Notes under the pieces: model-generated
Database searches by the model: none
Seen by the model: the letters and a program-made list of their open reading frames with translations, nothing else
Told to the model about the DNA's origin: nothing
Made by a program: the position numbers and the translations under genes
Shown here: positions 46,833-56,129 of the stretch, piece by piece
Position numbering within the stretch: position 1 is the first letter of the stretch
Layout of the letters: every line of letters begins with the position of its first letter
Assembly: GCF_010974825.1 (NCBI RefSeq)
Contig: NZ_JAAILA010000013.1
Span: 1 to 64,000, forward strand
Origin: Aeromonas rivipollensis
GTDB lineage: Bacteria; Pseudomonadota; Gammaproteobacteria; Enterobacterales; Aeromonadaceae
DNA: 64,000 nucleotides
Direction: 5' to 3'

Positions 46833-47408
46833 ATGCAGGAACAGTTCTTCAGCGTCACCCATGCCACGCCGGTCAATGTGATCCCCATGCCGGCCGACTT
46901 TCACCTGCCGACGCTGGAGGCCCTTGATGCCGAGCTGCCCGAGCCCTTTCGCATCGCCTCCGCCATCACCTCCATCGATCTGGTGAGCAGCCGCCTGCTG
47001 CGCAACCAGAACGAGTCCATGCACGATCTGGTGGAGATCATCAATCAGCAGTCCCGCAAGATCGACATGATCATGGGCTTCGTGCTGGCGGCGCAGGATC
47101 ACCCCGAACATCGCTTCCACACCCTGCGCTTTGGCGCCGGCCAGCTCACCTACCTGCACCCGCGCCAGGGCCACGGCGAGCCGCCGCAACTGCACCAGCT
47201 GGTACGACTCAAGATCTTCCTGCGGGAAGAGGCCTCCGCCGTCTACTGCTATGGCGAAGTCAAGCAGCGGGAGCCCGGCGAGCACGGCACCCATGTGGTG
47301 CTCGACTATGTGCGGATCCGCGAGGATGACAGGGAGCTGCTGGTGCGTGCCAGCCTGCATGTGCAATCCAAGCAGCTCAAACTGCGTGCCCAAGAGCGTC
47401 AGCGCTAA
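46833..47408 (+). CDS. PilZ-like domain protein
   Basis: A 191-residue soluble protein resembling the PilZ-domain proteins encoded next to mfd in vibrios and aeromonads: an N-terminal region (FSVTHATPVNV), a helical middle with a Q-S-R-K-I-D-M-I-M pattern, and a beta-rich C-half ending RASLHVQSKQLKLRAQ. I do not see the canonical c-di-GMP pair RxxxR and D/N-x-S-x-x-G, so ligand binding may be lost or altered. mfd begins 34 bp downstream, so the two may be cotranscribed. The start at 46833 is the first ATG, with GGGATAG upstream. Confidence 0.7.
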   Translation: MQEQFFSVTHATPVNVIPMPADFHLPTLEALDAELPEPFRIASAITSIDLVSSRLLRNQNESMHDLVEIINQQSRKIDMIMGFVLAAQDHPEHRFHTLRFGAGQLTYLHPRQGHGEPPQLHQLVRLKIFLREEASAVYCYGEVKQREPGEHGTHVVLDYVRIREDDRELLVRASLHVQSKQLKLRAQERQR

Positions 47409-47442
47409 TCACAGCCAACGTCAACGTTAAAAGAATCGAACG

Positions 47443-50400
47443 ATGCCAATGAAACTCCCCGCCTTGCCCGCCAAAGCGGGCCAGAAAATAACCCTGGGCC
47501 AGCTGGTCGGCAGCAGCCTGGCACTGGTCGCCGCCCGCCTCACCCGGGAGGCCAACCGCCCCGTCCTGCTGGTGACCGCCGATACCCCGAGCGCCCTGCG
47601 CCTCGAACAGGAGCTCAGCTTCCTGCTGGCCGATCAGGGTTGCCCCGTGCTGATGTTCCCGGACTGGGAAACCCTGCCCTACGACACCTTCTCCCCCCAT
47701 CAGGACATCATCTCCCAGCGGCTCGAGACCCTCTATACGCTGCCGCAGATGAGCAGCGGCGTGCTGATAGTGCCCATCTCCACCCTGATGCTGCGCACGG
47801 CGCCCCAGGCCTATCTCGACAAATACAGCCTGATGGTGACCAGCGGCCAGCGCCTCAACCTGCAACAGCTGCGAGGACGGCTGGCGGAGGCGGGCTATGT
47901 GGCGGTGGAGCAGGTGCTGGAGCACGGCGAGTTCGCCGCCCGCGGCTCCCTGCTGGATCTCTTCCCCATGGGTAGCAGCCGCCCCTATCGCATCGACTTC
48001 TTCGACGACGAGGTGGACTCCATCCGCCCCTTCGATCCCGAGAGCCAGCGCTCCAGCGAGCCGGTCAAGTCGGTGAGCCTGTTGCCCGCCCGGGAGTTTC
48101 CCACCGACGAGGCCGCCATCGAGCTGTTTCGCGGTCAGTTCCGCGAGCAGTTCGAGCTGTCGCGGGCGGAGGGATCCGTCTATCAGGAGGTGAGCAAGGG
48201 GCGCTGGCCCGCCGGCATCGAATACTATCTGCCGCTCTTCTTCAGCCTGACCGCCAGCCTGTTTGACTACCTGCCAGACAACACCCTGCTGCTCACCGTG
48301 GGGGAGATCTACCCGGCGGCCCAGCGCTTCTGGAACGACATAGGCCAGCGCTATGAAGACAGGCGCTGGGACAATACCCGCCCCCTGCTGCCTCCCCAGC
48401 AAATTTACCTGCCGGTTGAGCAGCTCTTCGCCGCCCTCGGCCAGTACGGCGCCGTGCGCCTGCAGGAGGCGGCCACCGACGGCGGCGCGGGCCAGCACGA
48501 CTTGCCCATTGCCCCCCTGCCCGACCTGCAGCTCGATCACAGCAAGGAGCAACCCCTGCTGGCCCTCAGCCAGTTCCTGCAAGGCTTTGCCGGCCGCACC
48601 CTGTTCGCGGTGGAGTCCGAGGGGCGGCGCGAGGGGCTAGGCGATCTGCTGGCGCGGATCAAGCTGCAACCCAGGGAGTTCGCCTCCCTCGAGGAGTTCG
48701 TCGGGAGCAAGGCGCGTCATGGCCTGCTGGTCAGCCCGCTGGAGCGGGGCTTCCTGCTCGAACCTGCCGGGGCAGAGGCCCTGGCCCTCATCACGGAGAC
48801 CGAGCTGCTCGGCGGCAAGATCAGAAGCAAGCGGCAGCGGGAGAAGAGCAAGAACCTGAGCTCGGATGCGGTGATCCGCAACCTCGGCGAGCTGACCCAG
48901 GGCCAGCCCGTGGTGCATCTGGATCACGGGGTCGGCCGCTATCTCGGGCTCGAGACCCTGGATGCCGGCGGCCTGCCCACCGAGTTCCTCACCCTGGAGT
49001 ACGCAGGTGGCGACAAGCTGTTCGTGCCGGTCACCAACCTGCACCTTATCAGCCGTTACACGGGTTCGGATAACCCCCCCAGCCACAAGCTAGGCGGCGA
49101 GGCCTGGGTCAAGGCGCGGCGCAAGGCGGCGGAGAAGGTGCGCGACGTGGCCGCCGAGCTGCTCGATGTCTATGCCATACGCGCGGCGCGGGCCGGCTTT
49201 GCCTTCAAGCACGACAAGGAGAGCTACCGCCAGTTTGCCGCTAGCTTCCCGTTCGAGGAGACAGAGGATCAGCTCAATGCCATCAATGCGGTGCTCGGCG
49301 ACATGTGCCAGGCCAAGAGCATGGACCGGCTGGTGTGCGGCGACGTGGGCTTTGGCAAGACGGAGGTGGCGATGCGCGCCGCCTTCGTGGCGGTGCACGG
49401 CGGCAAGCAGGTGGCCGTGCTGGTGCCCACCACACTGCTGGCCCAGCAGCACTACGACAACTTCCGCGATCGCTTCGCCAACTGGCCGGTGCGGGTGGAG
49501 GTGCTGAGCCGCTTCCGCTCAGCCAAGGAGCAAACGGCCGTGCTCAAGGAGCTGGCCGATGGCAAGGTGGACATCATCATAGGCACCCACAAGCTGCTCG
49601 GCTCCGACCTCACCTTCAAGGATTTGGGGCTGCTCATCGTCGACGAGGAGCACAGATTCGGGGTGCGGCAGAAGGAGAAGATCAAGGCGCTGCGGGCCGA
49701 TGTGGACATCCTCACTCTCACAGCCACCCCGATCCCGCGCACCCTCAACATGGCGATGTCCGGCATGCGGGATCTCTCCATCATCGCCACCCCGCCCGCC
49801 AAGCGGCTCGCCATCAAGACCTTCGTGCGCCAGCACGAGCCGGCCGTGGTGCGCGAGGCTGTGTTGCGGGAGCTCAAACGGGGTGGTCAGGTCTACTACC
49901 TGCACAACGACGTCGAGAGCATAGAGAAGTGCGCCGCCGATCTTGCCGAATTAGTGCCGGAGGCGCGCATCGGCATCGCCCACGGCCAGATGCGCGAGCG
50001 CGATCTTGAGCGCATCATGTCGGACTTCTACCACCAGCGCTTCAACCTGCTGGTGTGCACCACCATCATAGAGACCGGCATAGACGTGCCGAGTGCCAAC
50101 ACCATCATCATGGACAGGGCCGATCACCTGGGGTTGGCCCAGTTGCACCAGCTGCGGGGCCGGGTCGGCCGCTCCCACCATCAGGCCTATGCCTACCTGC
50201 TCACCCCCCATCCCAAGCTGATGACCAAGGATGCCGCCAAGCGGCTGGAAGCCATCGCCTCGCTTGAAGATCTCGGGGCCGGCTTTGCGCTCGCCACCCA
50301 CGATCTGGAGATCCGGGGCGCGGGCGAGCTCTTGGGGGACGATCAGAGCGGCCAGATCGAATCGGTCGGTTTCACCCTCTACATGGAGATGCTGGAGCAG

Positions 50401-50901
50401 GCGGTGGAGGCCCTCAAACATGGCAAGGAGCCGTCGCTCGAGCAGCTGATGAGCCAGCATACCGAGGTAGAGCTGCGCCTGCCCGCCCTCTTGCCGGACG
50501 ACTACATCCCGGACGTCAACATGCGTCTGTCCATGTACAAGCGCATCGCCAGCGCCGCCGACGAGCAGGAGCTGCGCGAGCTGAAAGTGGAGCTTATCGA
50601 TCGCTTCGGCCTGCTGCCTGAGCCGACCAAGACCCTCATGGAGATCGCGGCCTTCCGCCAGCGGGCCACGGCCCTTGGCATTCGCCGGGTGGAGATGAGC
50701 GATCGCGGCGGCTATCTGGACTTCACCCAGGAGACCCGCGTCAACCCGACCTATCTGGTAAAACTGCTCTCTGAGCAGCCACGTATCTATAAAATGGATG
50801 GACCTACCCGTTTGCGCTTCCAGGTACCGAACCAGGACAGAGCCATGCGCCTGAAACTGGTGGATGCCCTGCTGACGGATCTCGCCAACAACAGCCTCTA
50901 G
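47443..50901 (+). CDS. mfd: Transcription-repair coupling factor Mfd
   Basis: A 1152-residue SF2 translocase that removes stalled RNA polymerase and recruits UvrA. UvrB-like N-terminal modules, then the RNA polymerase-interacting domain (GQPVVHLDHGVGRYLGLETL, family pattern, near 487-506), the RecG-like motor with GDVGFGKTEVA (Walker A, near 631), DEEH box in LLIVDEEHRFGV and QLRGRVGRS (motif VI), and the C-terminal TRCF domain. All parts appear intact; length matches E. coli (1148). Confidence 0.97.
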   Translation: MPMKLPALPAKAGQKITLGQLVGSSLALVAARLTREANRPVLLVTADTPSALRLEQELSFLLADQGCPVLMFPDWETLPYDTFSPHQDIISQRLETLYTLPQMSSGVLIVPISTLMLRTAPQAYLDKYSLMVTSGQRLNLQQLRGRLAEAGYVAVEQVLEHGEFAARGSLLDLFPMGSSRPYRIDFFDDEVDSIRPFDPESQRSSEPVKSVSLLPAREFPTDEAAIELFRGQFREQFELSRAEGSVYQEVSKGRWPAGIEYYLPLFFSLTASLFDYLPDNTLLLTVGEIYPAAQRFWNDIGQRYEDRRWDNTRPLLPPQQIYLPVEQLFAALGQYGAVRLQEAATDGGAGQHDLPIAPLPDLQLDHSKEQPLLALSQFLQGFAGRTLFAVESEGRREGLGDLLARIKLQPREFASLEEFVGSKARHGLLVSPLERGFLLEPAGAEALALITETELLGGKIRSKRQREKSKNLSSDAVIRNLGELTQGQPVVHLDHGVGRYLGLETLDAGGLPTEFLTLEYAGGDKLFVPVTNLHLISRYTGSDNPPSHKLGGEAWVKARRKAAEKVRDVAAELLDVYAIRAARAGFAFKHDKESYRQFAASFPFEETEDQLNAINAVLGDMCQAKSMDRLVCGDVGFGKTEVAMRAAFVAVHGGKQVAVLVPTTLLAQQHYDNFRDRFANWPVRVEVLSRFRSAKEQTAVLKELADGKVDIIIGTHKLLGSDLTFKDLGLLIVDEEHRFGVRQKEKIKALRADVDILTLTATPIPRTLNMAMSGMRDLSIIATPPAKRLAIKTFVRQHEPAVVREAVLRELKRGGQVYYLHNDVESIEKCAADLAELVPEARIGIAHGQMRERDLERIMSDFYHQRFNLLVCTTIIETGIDVPSANTIIMDRADHLGLAQLHQLRGRVGRSHHQAYAYLLTPHPKLMTKDAAKRLEAIASLEDLGAGFALATHDLEIRGAGELLGDDQSGQIESVGFTLYMEMLEQAVEALKHGKEPSLEQLMSQHTEVELRLPALLPDDYIPDVNMRLSMYKRIASAADEQELRELKVELIDRFGLLPEPTKTLMEIAAFRQRATALGIRRVEMSDRGGYLDFTQETRVNPTYLVKLLSEQPRIYKMDGPTRLRFQVPNQDRAMRLKLVDALLTDLANNSL

Positions 50902-50920
50902 TGGCAGCGAGTGCCAAACA

Positions 50921-50952
50921 AAACGGGAGCCAAATTGGCTCCCGTTTTTTAT
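50921..50952 (+). terminator. Terminator between convergent mfd and fbp
   Basis: AAACGGGAGCCA / TGGCTCCCGTTT with a T6 tail. Confidence 0.95.
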
Positions 50953-50981
50953 CTGCTCATCGCAGGCACGACATCCGGGCA

Positions 50982-52016
50982 TCACCCCTGATTGGCCGGA
51001 TCCTCGTGGGCGGAGAATTCCCGCATAAAGGCCTCGGCCCGCTCCACCATCCTGGTGGAGCCGACGAAGTAGGGGGTACGCTGGTGCAGCGCCGTGGGCT
51101 GGATGTCCATGATGCGGCCAAAGCCGTCGGACGCCTTGCCACCGGCCTGCTCCACCAGGAAGGCCATGGGGTTGCACTCATAGAGCAGGCGCAGCTTGCC
51201 GTTCGGGGAGTTGGTGCCGGACGGATAGATGTAGATGCCGCCCTTGAGCAGGTTACGGTGAAAATCCGACACCAGGGAGCCGATGTAACGGGAGGTGTAG
51301 GGCCTGTGGGTCGCCTCGTCCCGCTCCTGGCAATATTTCAGGTACTTCTTCACCCCGTCCGGGAACTTGATGTAGTTGCCCTCGTTGATGGAGTAGATCT
51401 TGCCCTCCTCCGGGATGCGGATGTTCTCGTGGGAGAGGCAGAAGCAGCCGATGGAAGGGTCATAGGTGAAGCCGTTGACCCCGAAGCCCGTGGTGTAGAC
51501 CAGCATGGTGGAGGAGCCATAGACCACGTAACCGGCGGCCACCTGGCGGTTGCCAGGTTGCAGGAAGTCCTCCAGGGTCACCCCGGCGCCCGGCTTGCTG
51601 ACCCGGCGATAGATGGAGAAGATGGTCCCGACTGAGACGTTGACGTCTATGTTGGAGGAGCCGTCCAGAGGGTCTATCAACACCACGTACTTGGAGTGAC
51701 GGGAGAGTTCGGAATCGAAGGAGACGAAGTCCTCTTCCTCCTCGGACGCCATGCCGCACACCTCGCCACGGGCCTCCAGCGCCGCCTTGAAGCGCTCATT
51801 GGCGTAGACATCCAGCTTCTGCTGCACCTCCCCCTGCACGTTTTCGGCCCCCATGGAGCCGATGATGTCCGCCAGCCCCGCCTTGTTGATCTCCCGGTTC
51901 ACCACCTTGGCAGCCAGACGAATGGAGCTGAGCAAGGAGGTCAGCTCGCCGGTCGCGGTAGGGTAGTCCGCCTGCTTTTTGACGATGAACTCGCCCATGG
52001 TGATCATGTTTCGCAT
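50982..52016 (-). CDS. fbp: Fructose-1,6-bisphosphatase class 1
   Basis: A 344-residue metal-dependent sugar phosphatase of gluconeogenesis. [17 protein letters not shown] holds the metal-binding Asp residues of the FBPase signature; the N-terminus [14 protein letters not shown]...TGELTSLL and [19 protein letters not shown] are class 1 blocks. The start at 52016 ([10 protein letters not shown]) has AAGGAAC upstream. Single gene, with a LacI-family-type palindrome 35 bp before the start. Confidence 0.96.
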   Translation of the reverse strand: MRNMITMGEFIVKKQADYPTATGELTSLLSSIRLAAKVVNREINKAGLADIIGSMGAENVQGEVQQKLDVYANERFKAALEARGEVCGMASEEEEDFVSFDSELSRHSKYVVLIDPLDGSSNIDVNVSVGTIFSIYRRVSKPGAGVTLEDFLQPGNRQVAAGYVVYGSSTMLVYTTGFGVNGFTYDPSIGCFCLSHENIRIPEEGKIYSINEGNYIKFPDGVKKYLKYCQERDEATHRPYTSRYIGSLVSDFHRNLLKGGIYIYPSGTNSPNGKLRLLYECNPMAFLVEQAGGKASDGFGRIMDIQPTALHQRTPYFVGSTRMVERAEAFMREFSAHEDPANQG

Positions 52017-52377
52017 TCTTGTTCCTTTAAGATCGTTTCCGTTGGCCGTTGAAAACGTTTGCAAGTGTCGGCAAAAAAAGTGCCGATCCTCGGCAGCGTT
52101 GTTTTGTAACCTAATGTAACGCCTGTTTTTTGTTTTTGCAGCGAATTAAGCCGCCGTATAAATCGCCAGAAAACCCCGTCGACAGGGGTCCTAGCGCTGA
52201 AAAGCGGGCTTCAATCGGCCTCTTTCTTCATGTTAATTCGTGACAAGAATACTATTTCACCCCGCCCCTCCCCATCCGGTTCTCTCCCCCGACGCCAGCC
52301 GCTCCCCCTCTTGAGATCTCGCCCTCAATCCAGCACACTGGCACGGCTTTGGAAGCAAAAAAACATAAGGATATTCA
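52017..52377. other. Divergent region between fbp and oppA-like gene
   Basis: 361 bp without a gene; holds the operator-like palindrome at 52051-52062 and leader sequence of both genes. A hairpin-like GTGCCGATCCTCGGCA lies at 52080-52095. Confidence 0.5.
52051..52062. promoter_or_regulatory. PurR/FruR-type palindrome upstream of fbp
   Basis: GAAAACGTTTGC, read on the minus strand as GCAAACGTTTTC, matches the core of LacI-family operators such as PurR (GCAAACGTTTGC) and loosely FruR/Cra. It lies 35 bp before fbp. Which protein binds cannot be decided here. Confidence 0.5.
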
Positions 52378-53994
52378 ATGAAAAGGACTCTCATTGCCGG
52401 CGCGGTTGCCGCCCTGATCTCCCTCCCCGCCCTGGCGGCCCAGGTGCCCGCAGGCACCAAGTTGCTACCCAGTGCCCAGCAAACCTTCGTGCGCAACATA
52501 GGCACAGAACCCGCCTCCATCGACCCCCAGATGGTGGAAGAGAGCGCGGGCAGCGACATAGTCAACGATCTGTTCGAGGGGCTCTACACCCTGGATGGCG
52601 ACGGCAAGCTGCAGGCGGCCGGCGCCCTTGGTTACGAGCTAGATGACACCGGCACAATCTACACCTTCAAGCTCAGACCCGATGCCAAGTGGTCCAACGG
52701 CGAGCCGGTGACGGCGGCGGATTATGTCTATGGCTGGCAGCGGGCGGCGGATCCCAAAAACGCCTCCAACTACGCCTGGTTCATCGAGCTGACCGGCGTC
52801 GCCAACGCCAGCGAGGTGGTGCAGGGCAAGAAGAGCCCGGATGCCCTGGGGATCAAGGCGCTCGATGATCACACCCTGCAGATCACCCTCAAGGCCCCTG
52901 TCCCCTTCTTCCTCAAGACCCTCTCCCACTACACCACCTTCCCGGCCCCCAGGGCCACCATAGAGAAGTTCGGCCACGAGTGGGTCAAGCCGGGCAACAT
53001 AGTCTCCAACGGCGCCTTCGCCCTCAAGGAGTGGACCCCCAACGAGCGCCTCATCGCCGAGCGCAATCCCCACTACTGGGACAATGAGCACACTGTGCTG
53101 AACAAGGTGATCTATCTGGAGATCGTCTCAGATACCGCGGCCTACAACCGCTATCGCGCGAGCGAATTGCACTACACCACCTATCCCCTGGAGCAGTATC
53201 AGCAGATCAAGCGCCAGAGCCCGGACGATCTGGTGAGCGCCCCCATGCTCGCCACCTACTACTACGTGTTCAACACCCAGCGCAAACCCTTCGACGACGT
53301 CAGGGTGCGCAAGGCGCTCTCCCTTGCCATAGACAGAGACACCATCACGGAGAAGATCCTGGGACAGGGGCAGCTCTCGGCGTTCAGCCTGACCCCGCCG
53401 AGCGTCGATGGCTTCGAGCTCAAGCCGCCCGCCAGCGAGCTGATGAGCAAGGAGGCGCGGATCACCCAGGCCAAGGCGCTGCTCGCCGAGGCGGGCTACG
53501 GGCCGCAAAATCCGCTGGATGTGGACATCCTCTACAACACCAACGAGGGGCACAAGAAGATAGCGCTGGCCATCTCCTCCATGTGGAAACACAACCTGGG
53601 GGTCAAGGCCGAGCTCAACAACATGGAGTGGAAGACCATGGTCTCGGCCCTGAACGAAGGGGATTTCGGGGTCAGTCGCTATTCCTGGAACGGGGATTAC
53701 AACGATGCCTCCACCTTCCTCGACATCATGACCTCCAGCAGCAGCGCCAACAGCGGCAAGTGGTTCAACAAGGCCTATGACGCCCTGCTGGCCAAGGCCC
53801 ATGACGCCAAGGATCCGGCTGAGCGCAACCGGCTCTATCAGCAGGCCGAGGCGCTGATCGACGAGGAGGCCCCCATAGCCCCCGTCTACTTCTATGTGAA
53901 GTCACGGCTGCTCAAGCCCTTCGTCAAGGGCTACCCCTACCATAACCCGCAAGATCTGGTCTATGCCAAAGACCTCTATCTGACGGCGCAATAA
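52378..53994 (+). CDS. Periplasmic oligopeptide-binding protein (OppA family)
   Basis: A 538-residue solute-binding protein of the SBP5 family with a Sec signal peptide (residues 1-20, cut after ALAA). NIGTEPASIDPQMVEES, DAKWSNGEPVTAADYVYGWQR and NPHYWDNEHTVLNKV are OppA blocks. It would deliver peptides to an OppBCDF transporter, but no permease or ATPase gene is near; it is an orphan binding protein of the OppA/MppA kind. Single gene with a terminator. Confidence 0.92.
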   Translation: MKRTLIAGAVAALISLPALAAQVPAGTKLLPSAQQTFVRNIGTEPASIDPQMVEESAGSDIVNDLFEGLYTLDGDGKLQAAGALGYELDDTGTIYTFKLRPDAKWSNGEPVTAADYVYGWQRAADPKNASNYAWFIELTGVANASEVVQGKKSPDALGIKALDDHTLQITLKAPVPFFLKTLSHYTTFPAPRATIEKFGHEWVKPGNIVSNGAFALKEWTPNERLIAERNPHYWDNEHTVLNKVIYLEIVSDTAAYNRYRASELHYTTYPLEQYQQIKRQSPDDLVSAPMLATYYYVFNTQRKPFDDVRVRKALSLAIDRDTITEKILGQGQLSAFSLTPPSVDGFELKPPASELMSKEARITQAKALLAEAGYGPQNPLDVDILYNTNEGHKKIALAISSMWKHNLGVKAELNNMEWKTMVSALNEGDFGVSRYSWNGDYNDASTFLDIMTSSSSANSGKWFNKAYDALLAKAHDAKDPAERNRLYQQAEALIDEEAPIAPVYFYVKSRLLKPFVKGYPYHNPQDLVYAKDLYLTAQ

Positions 53995-54010
53995 GCGCCC
54001 CCCAGATAGC

Positions 54011-54038
54011 AAAAGACCGCCTCCAAGGGCGGTCTTTT
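54011..54038 (+). terminator. Terminator after the oppA-like gene
   Basis: AAAAGACCGCC-TCCAA-GGGCGGTCTTTT, shared with the convergent EamA gene. Confidence 0.88.
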
Positions 54039-54041
54039 CGT

Positions 54042-54962
54042 TCAATCTTCCTGGCAGCCGGCCATCGCGAGCCGGGCCCGCCGCCGCACGACCACGGGTT
54101 TGACCAGCAGCTGTGCCAGCAGCACCCCCAGCAGTGTCATGCCGCCGCCGATGAGGTGATAGCTGGTGAGCGTCTCTCCCAGCCAGCTGATGGCCAGGGC
54201 CGCCGTCATCACAGGCAACAGGTTCATGAAGATGGCGGTGCGGCTGGCCCCGAGCAGGGCGATCCCCTGCATCCAGAGCCAGGGGGAGAGGGCCGAGGTC
54301 GGGATCCCCGCATAGAGGATGAGCCAGAGCGCGCTGCCATCCGGCCACTTGCCATCCACCAGCAGGTAGAAGGGGGTGAGGAACAGCAGGCTGCAGAGCA
54401 CCTGGCCGTAGAGCATGGACCAGTTGTCGAGCCCCAGATCCCAGCGCTTGAGCAGCACGCTGTAGAGCGCATAGGTGGCCGCCGACAGCAGCATGTAGAC
54501 GGATCCGATGTGAATGCCCTGGGTGAACAAGCGGGTCGGATCCCCCTGCCCCAGCAGGATGGCGAGCCCCAGGATGGAGATGACGCCGCCGACGAGGGCC
54601 CCCCAGGTGGGGCGCTCGCGCAGCAGCCAGATGCTGAGCAGCACCGTCATCAGCGGGGTCAGCCCCATCATCAGCCCGATCTCGGTGGCCCCCAGGGTCT
54701 GGGCCGCGTAGTAGCCGAAGGTCTGGTTCAGCACCATGCCGAGCAGGGCCAGCATGGCCAGCCGGGAGAAACCGGCCCGCAGCTTGTCACGCATGCGCCA
54801 GGCCCGCCGTGCGAGGAAGGGGGTCAGCACCAGGGCCGCCACCATCCAGCGCGACCAGGCCAGGGCGGCCGGTGAGAGCACCCCCACCGCCAGCTTGCTG
54901 ACGATGCCGTTGCCGGCCCAGATGGCCATGCAGGAGAAGGGGAACAGGAAAGCAAGGGGCAT
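54042..54962 (-). CDS. EamA-family (DMT) transporter
   Basis: A 306-residue membrane protein with ten predicted helices formed by two EamA repeats (first ending LSIWLLRERPT, second ending ALAISWLGETLT; the paired glutamates close each repeat). Drug/metabolite exporters of this group move amino acids or metabolites; the substrate is unknown. Start at 54962 (MPLAFLFPF), preceded by a weak GGACA site; a longer frame from 55031 is possible. Confidence 0.85.
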   Translation of the reverse strand: MPLAFLFPFSCMAIWAGNGIVSKLAVGVLSPAALAWSRWMVAALVLTPFLARRAWRMRDKLRAGFSRLAMLALLGMVLNQTFGYYAAQTLGATEIGLMMGLTPLMTVLLSIWLLRERPTWGALVGGVISILGLAILLGQGDPTRLFTQGIHIGSVYMLLSAATYALYSVLLKRWDLGLDNWSMLYGQVLCSLLFLTPFYLLVDGKWPDGSALWLILYAGIPTSALSPWLWMQGIALLGASRTAIFMNLLPVMTAALAISWLGETLTSYHLIGGGMTLLGVLLAQLLVKPVVVRRRARLAMAGCQED

Positions 54963-55110
54963 CGCTATGTCCAGAGAAAGGGGGCGGATATTTCGCGGGA
55001 GTATAGAGAGGCAAACAGGATAAGCAAGCACCCTGATGCGGGACGCGGCAACCTTATTCGAAAATCGATTTAAGAGGCCTGAGAGGTGTCACAGAGGCCC
55101 AGATGCAATC

Positions 55111-55131
55111 ATGCCCGCACTGGGCGGGCAT
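55111..55131 (-). terminator. Hairpin after ytfK
   Basis: ATGCCCGC / GCGGGCAT arms, about 30 bases past the ytfK stop, without a U-run. Confidence 0.4.
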
Positions 55132-55159
55132 GAGGGGGAGATGACACCATAGATGCGAT

Positions 55160-55366
55160 TCAAGCGGCATCCATGTGCAGCCTCGATATCAGCTCGTTGA
55201 CTTCGAGCACCGTCTGACGGTGGGGAATATCGGCTTGCAATGGCATCATCAGCAGGCCCGACTGGAAATCGAAGCGCCCCCTGCCGTGGATGTAGATCCG
55301 TCCCTTGAAGAAGGTTTTGACATGTTTTGCCACCATCAGTGGCAGGTACTTCTTGAACACTCTCAT
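55160..55366 (-). CDS. ytfK: YtfK, stringent-response modulator (DUF1107)
   Basis: A 68-residue cytosolic protein, the same length as E. coli YtfK, and alignable along its whole length (VFKKYLPLMVAKHVKTFFKG, then the VNELISRLHMD end). YtfK binds SpoT and tilts it toward (p)ppGpp synthesis under phosphate or fatty acid starvation. Start at 55366 with AGAGG upstream. A single CTGTCAT (55396-55402, minus strand), half of a Pho box, is upstream; a full PhoB site is not evident. Confidence 0.9.
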   Translation of the reverse strand: MRVFKKYLPLMVAKHVKTFFKGRIYIHGRGRFDFQSGLLMMPLQADIPHRQTVLEVNELISRLHMDAA

Positions 55367-55499
55367 CGTTTGCAACCTCTTGCAGTTGTATCCGTATGAC
55401 AGCAGCTTATGCGAGATAATTCCGTTAAATTTGTATAAAAAACCGGAAAAATCGACTCTCTCTTCCCCAAAAAACCAAACTGTAACTTTTTATTAACTT

Positions 55500-55967
55500 T
55501 TACCGTATTGTATGCGGTCCTTCCAGCCAGAGCAAGGCCCCCTTGCCATCTTGCCACTCGATGCAGGCCAGGCCCGAGGTGGCAAACATGGGCGCACCCG
55601 CCGCCGGACAGAGGCTCTGCACCAGATACCCGACCAGGGGCAGGTGGCTGACCATCAGGATGTTGTCGTGGGTCGCCGCCAGCGCGGTGAGATAACTCGC
55701 CACGAAGGCCGGATCCCCGTAGGGGGTGATCTCGCCGCTCTCCTCGACCTTGAGGGCCTCGGGCAGCTCGACAGAGATGGCCTGCCAGGTCTGTCTGGCA
55801 CGCAGGTAGTTGCTGTGGATCACCAGGCTCAGGGAGCCGGCCAGCTGAGGTGCCAACCAGCTCGCCATGTGGATGGACTCTTCGATGCCTTGCTCGGTCA
55901 GTGGACGCTGTTCATCAGTCTTTGCGTTCATGCCAGCCTGGCCATGACGCATGATGTAGATTTTCAT
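55500..55967 (-). CDS. sixA: Phosphohistidine phosphatase SixA
   Basis: A 155-residue histidine phosphatase. The catalytic MRHGQAG has His8; the second arginine is in SNYLRARQTW and the second histidine in VSHLPLVGYL. SixA removes phosphate from HPr-like/NPr phosphohistidines. It is divergent from the M16 protease gene, the arrangement seen in related genomes. Confidence 0.94.
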   Translation of the reverse strand: MKIYIMRHGQAGMNAKTDEQRPLTEQGIEESIHMASWLAPQLAGSLSLVIHSNYLRARQTWQAISVELPEALKVEESGEITPYGDPAFVASYLTALAATHDNILMVSHLPLVGYLVQSLCPAAGAPMFATSGLACIEWQDGKGALLWLEGPHTIR

Positions 55968-56129
55968 TACAACCTCGCCCAGGGGGCCTGTTTAAATAGC
56001 GGGGGGATCTTACCCCGCCATGCAGGGGGAAACAATTGCGCTACCTCTCAGAAAAGGGTTTGCCTCGTGAGATAGCGGGGTCGATAATCATGTTTAAATT
56101 CAAATAAATTCACCGCGAGTCACGCCCCA

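Noticed and set aside
46580-46888. Open frames in the lolC/PilZ-like gap
   Set aside because: GC-rich, arginine/proline-rich translations on both strands and no ribosome site.
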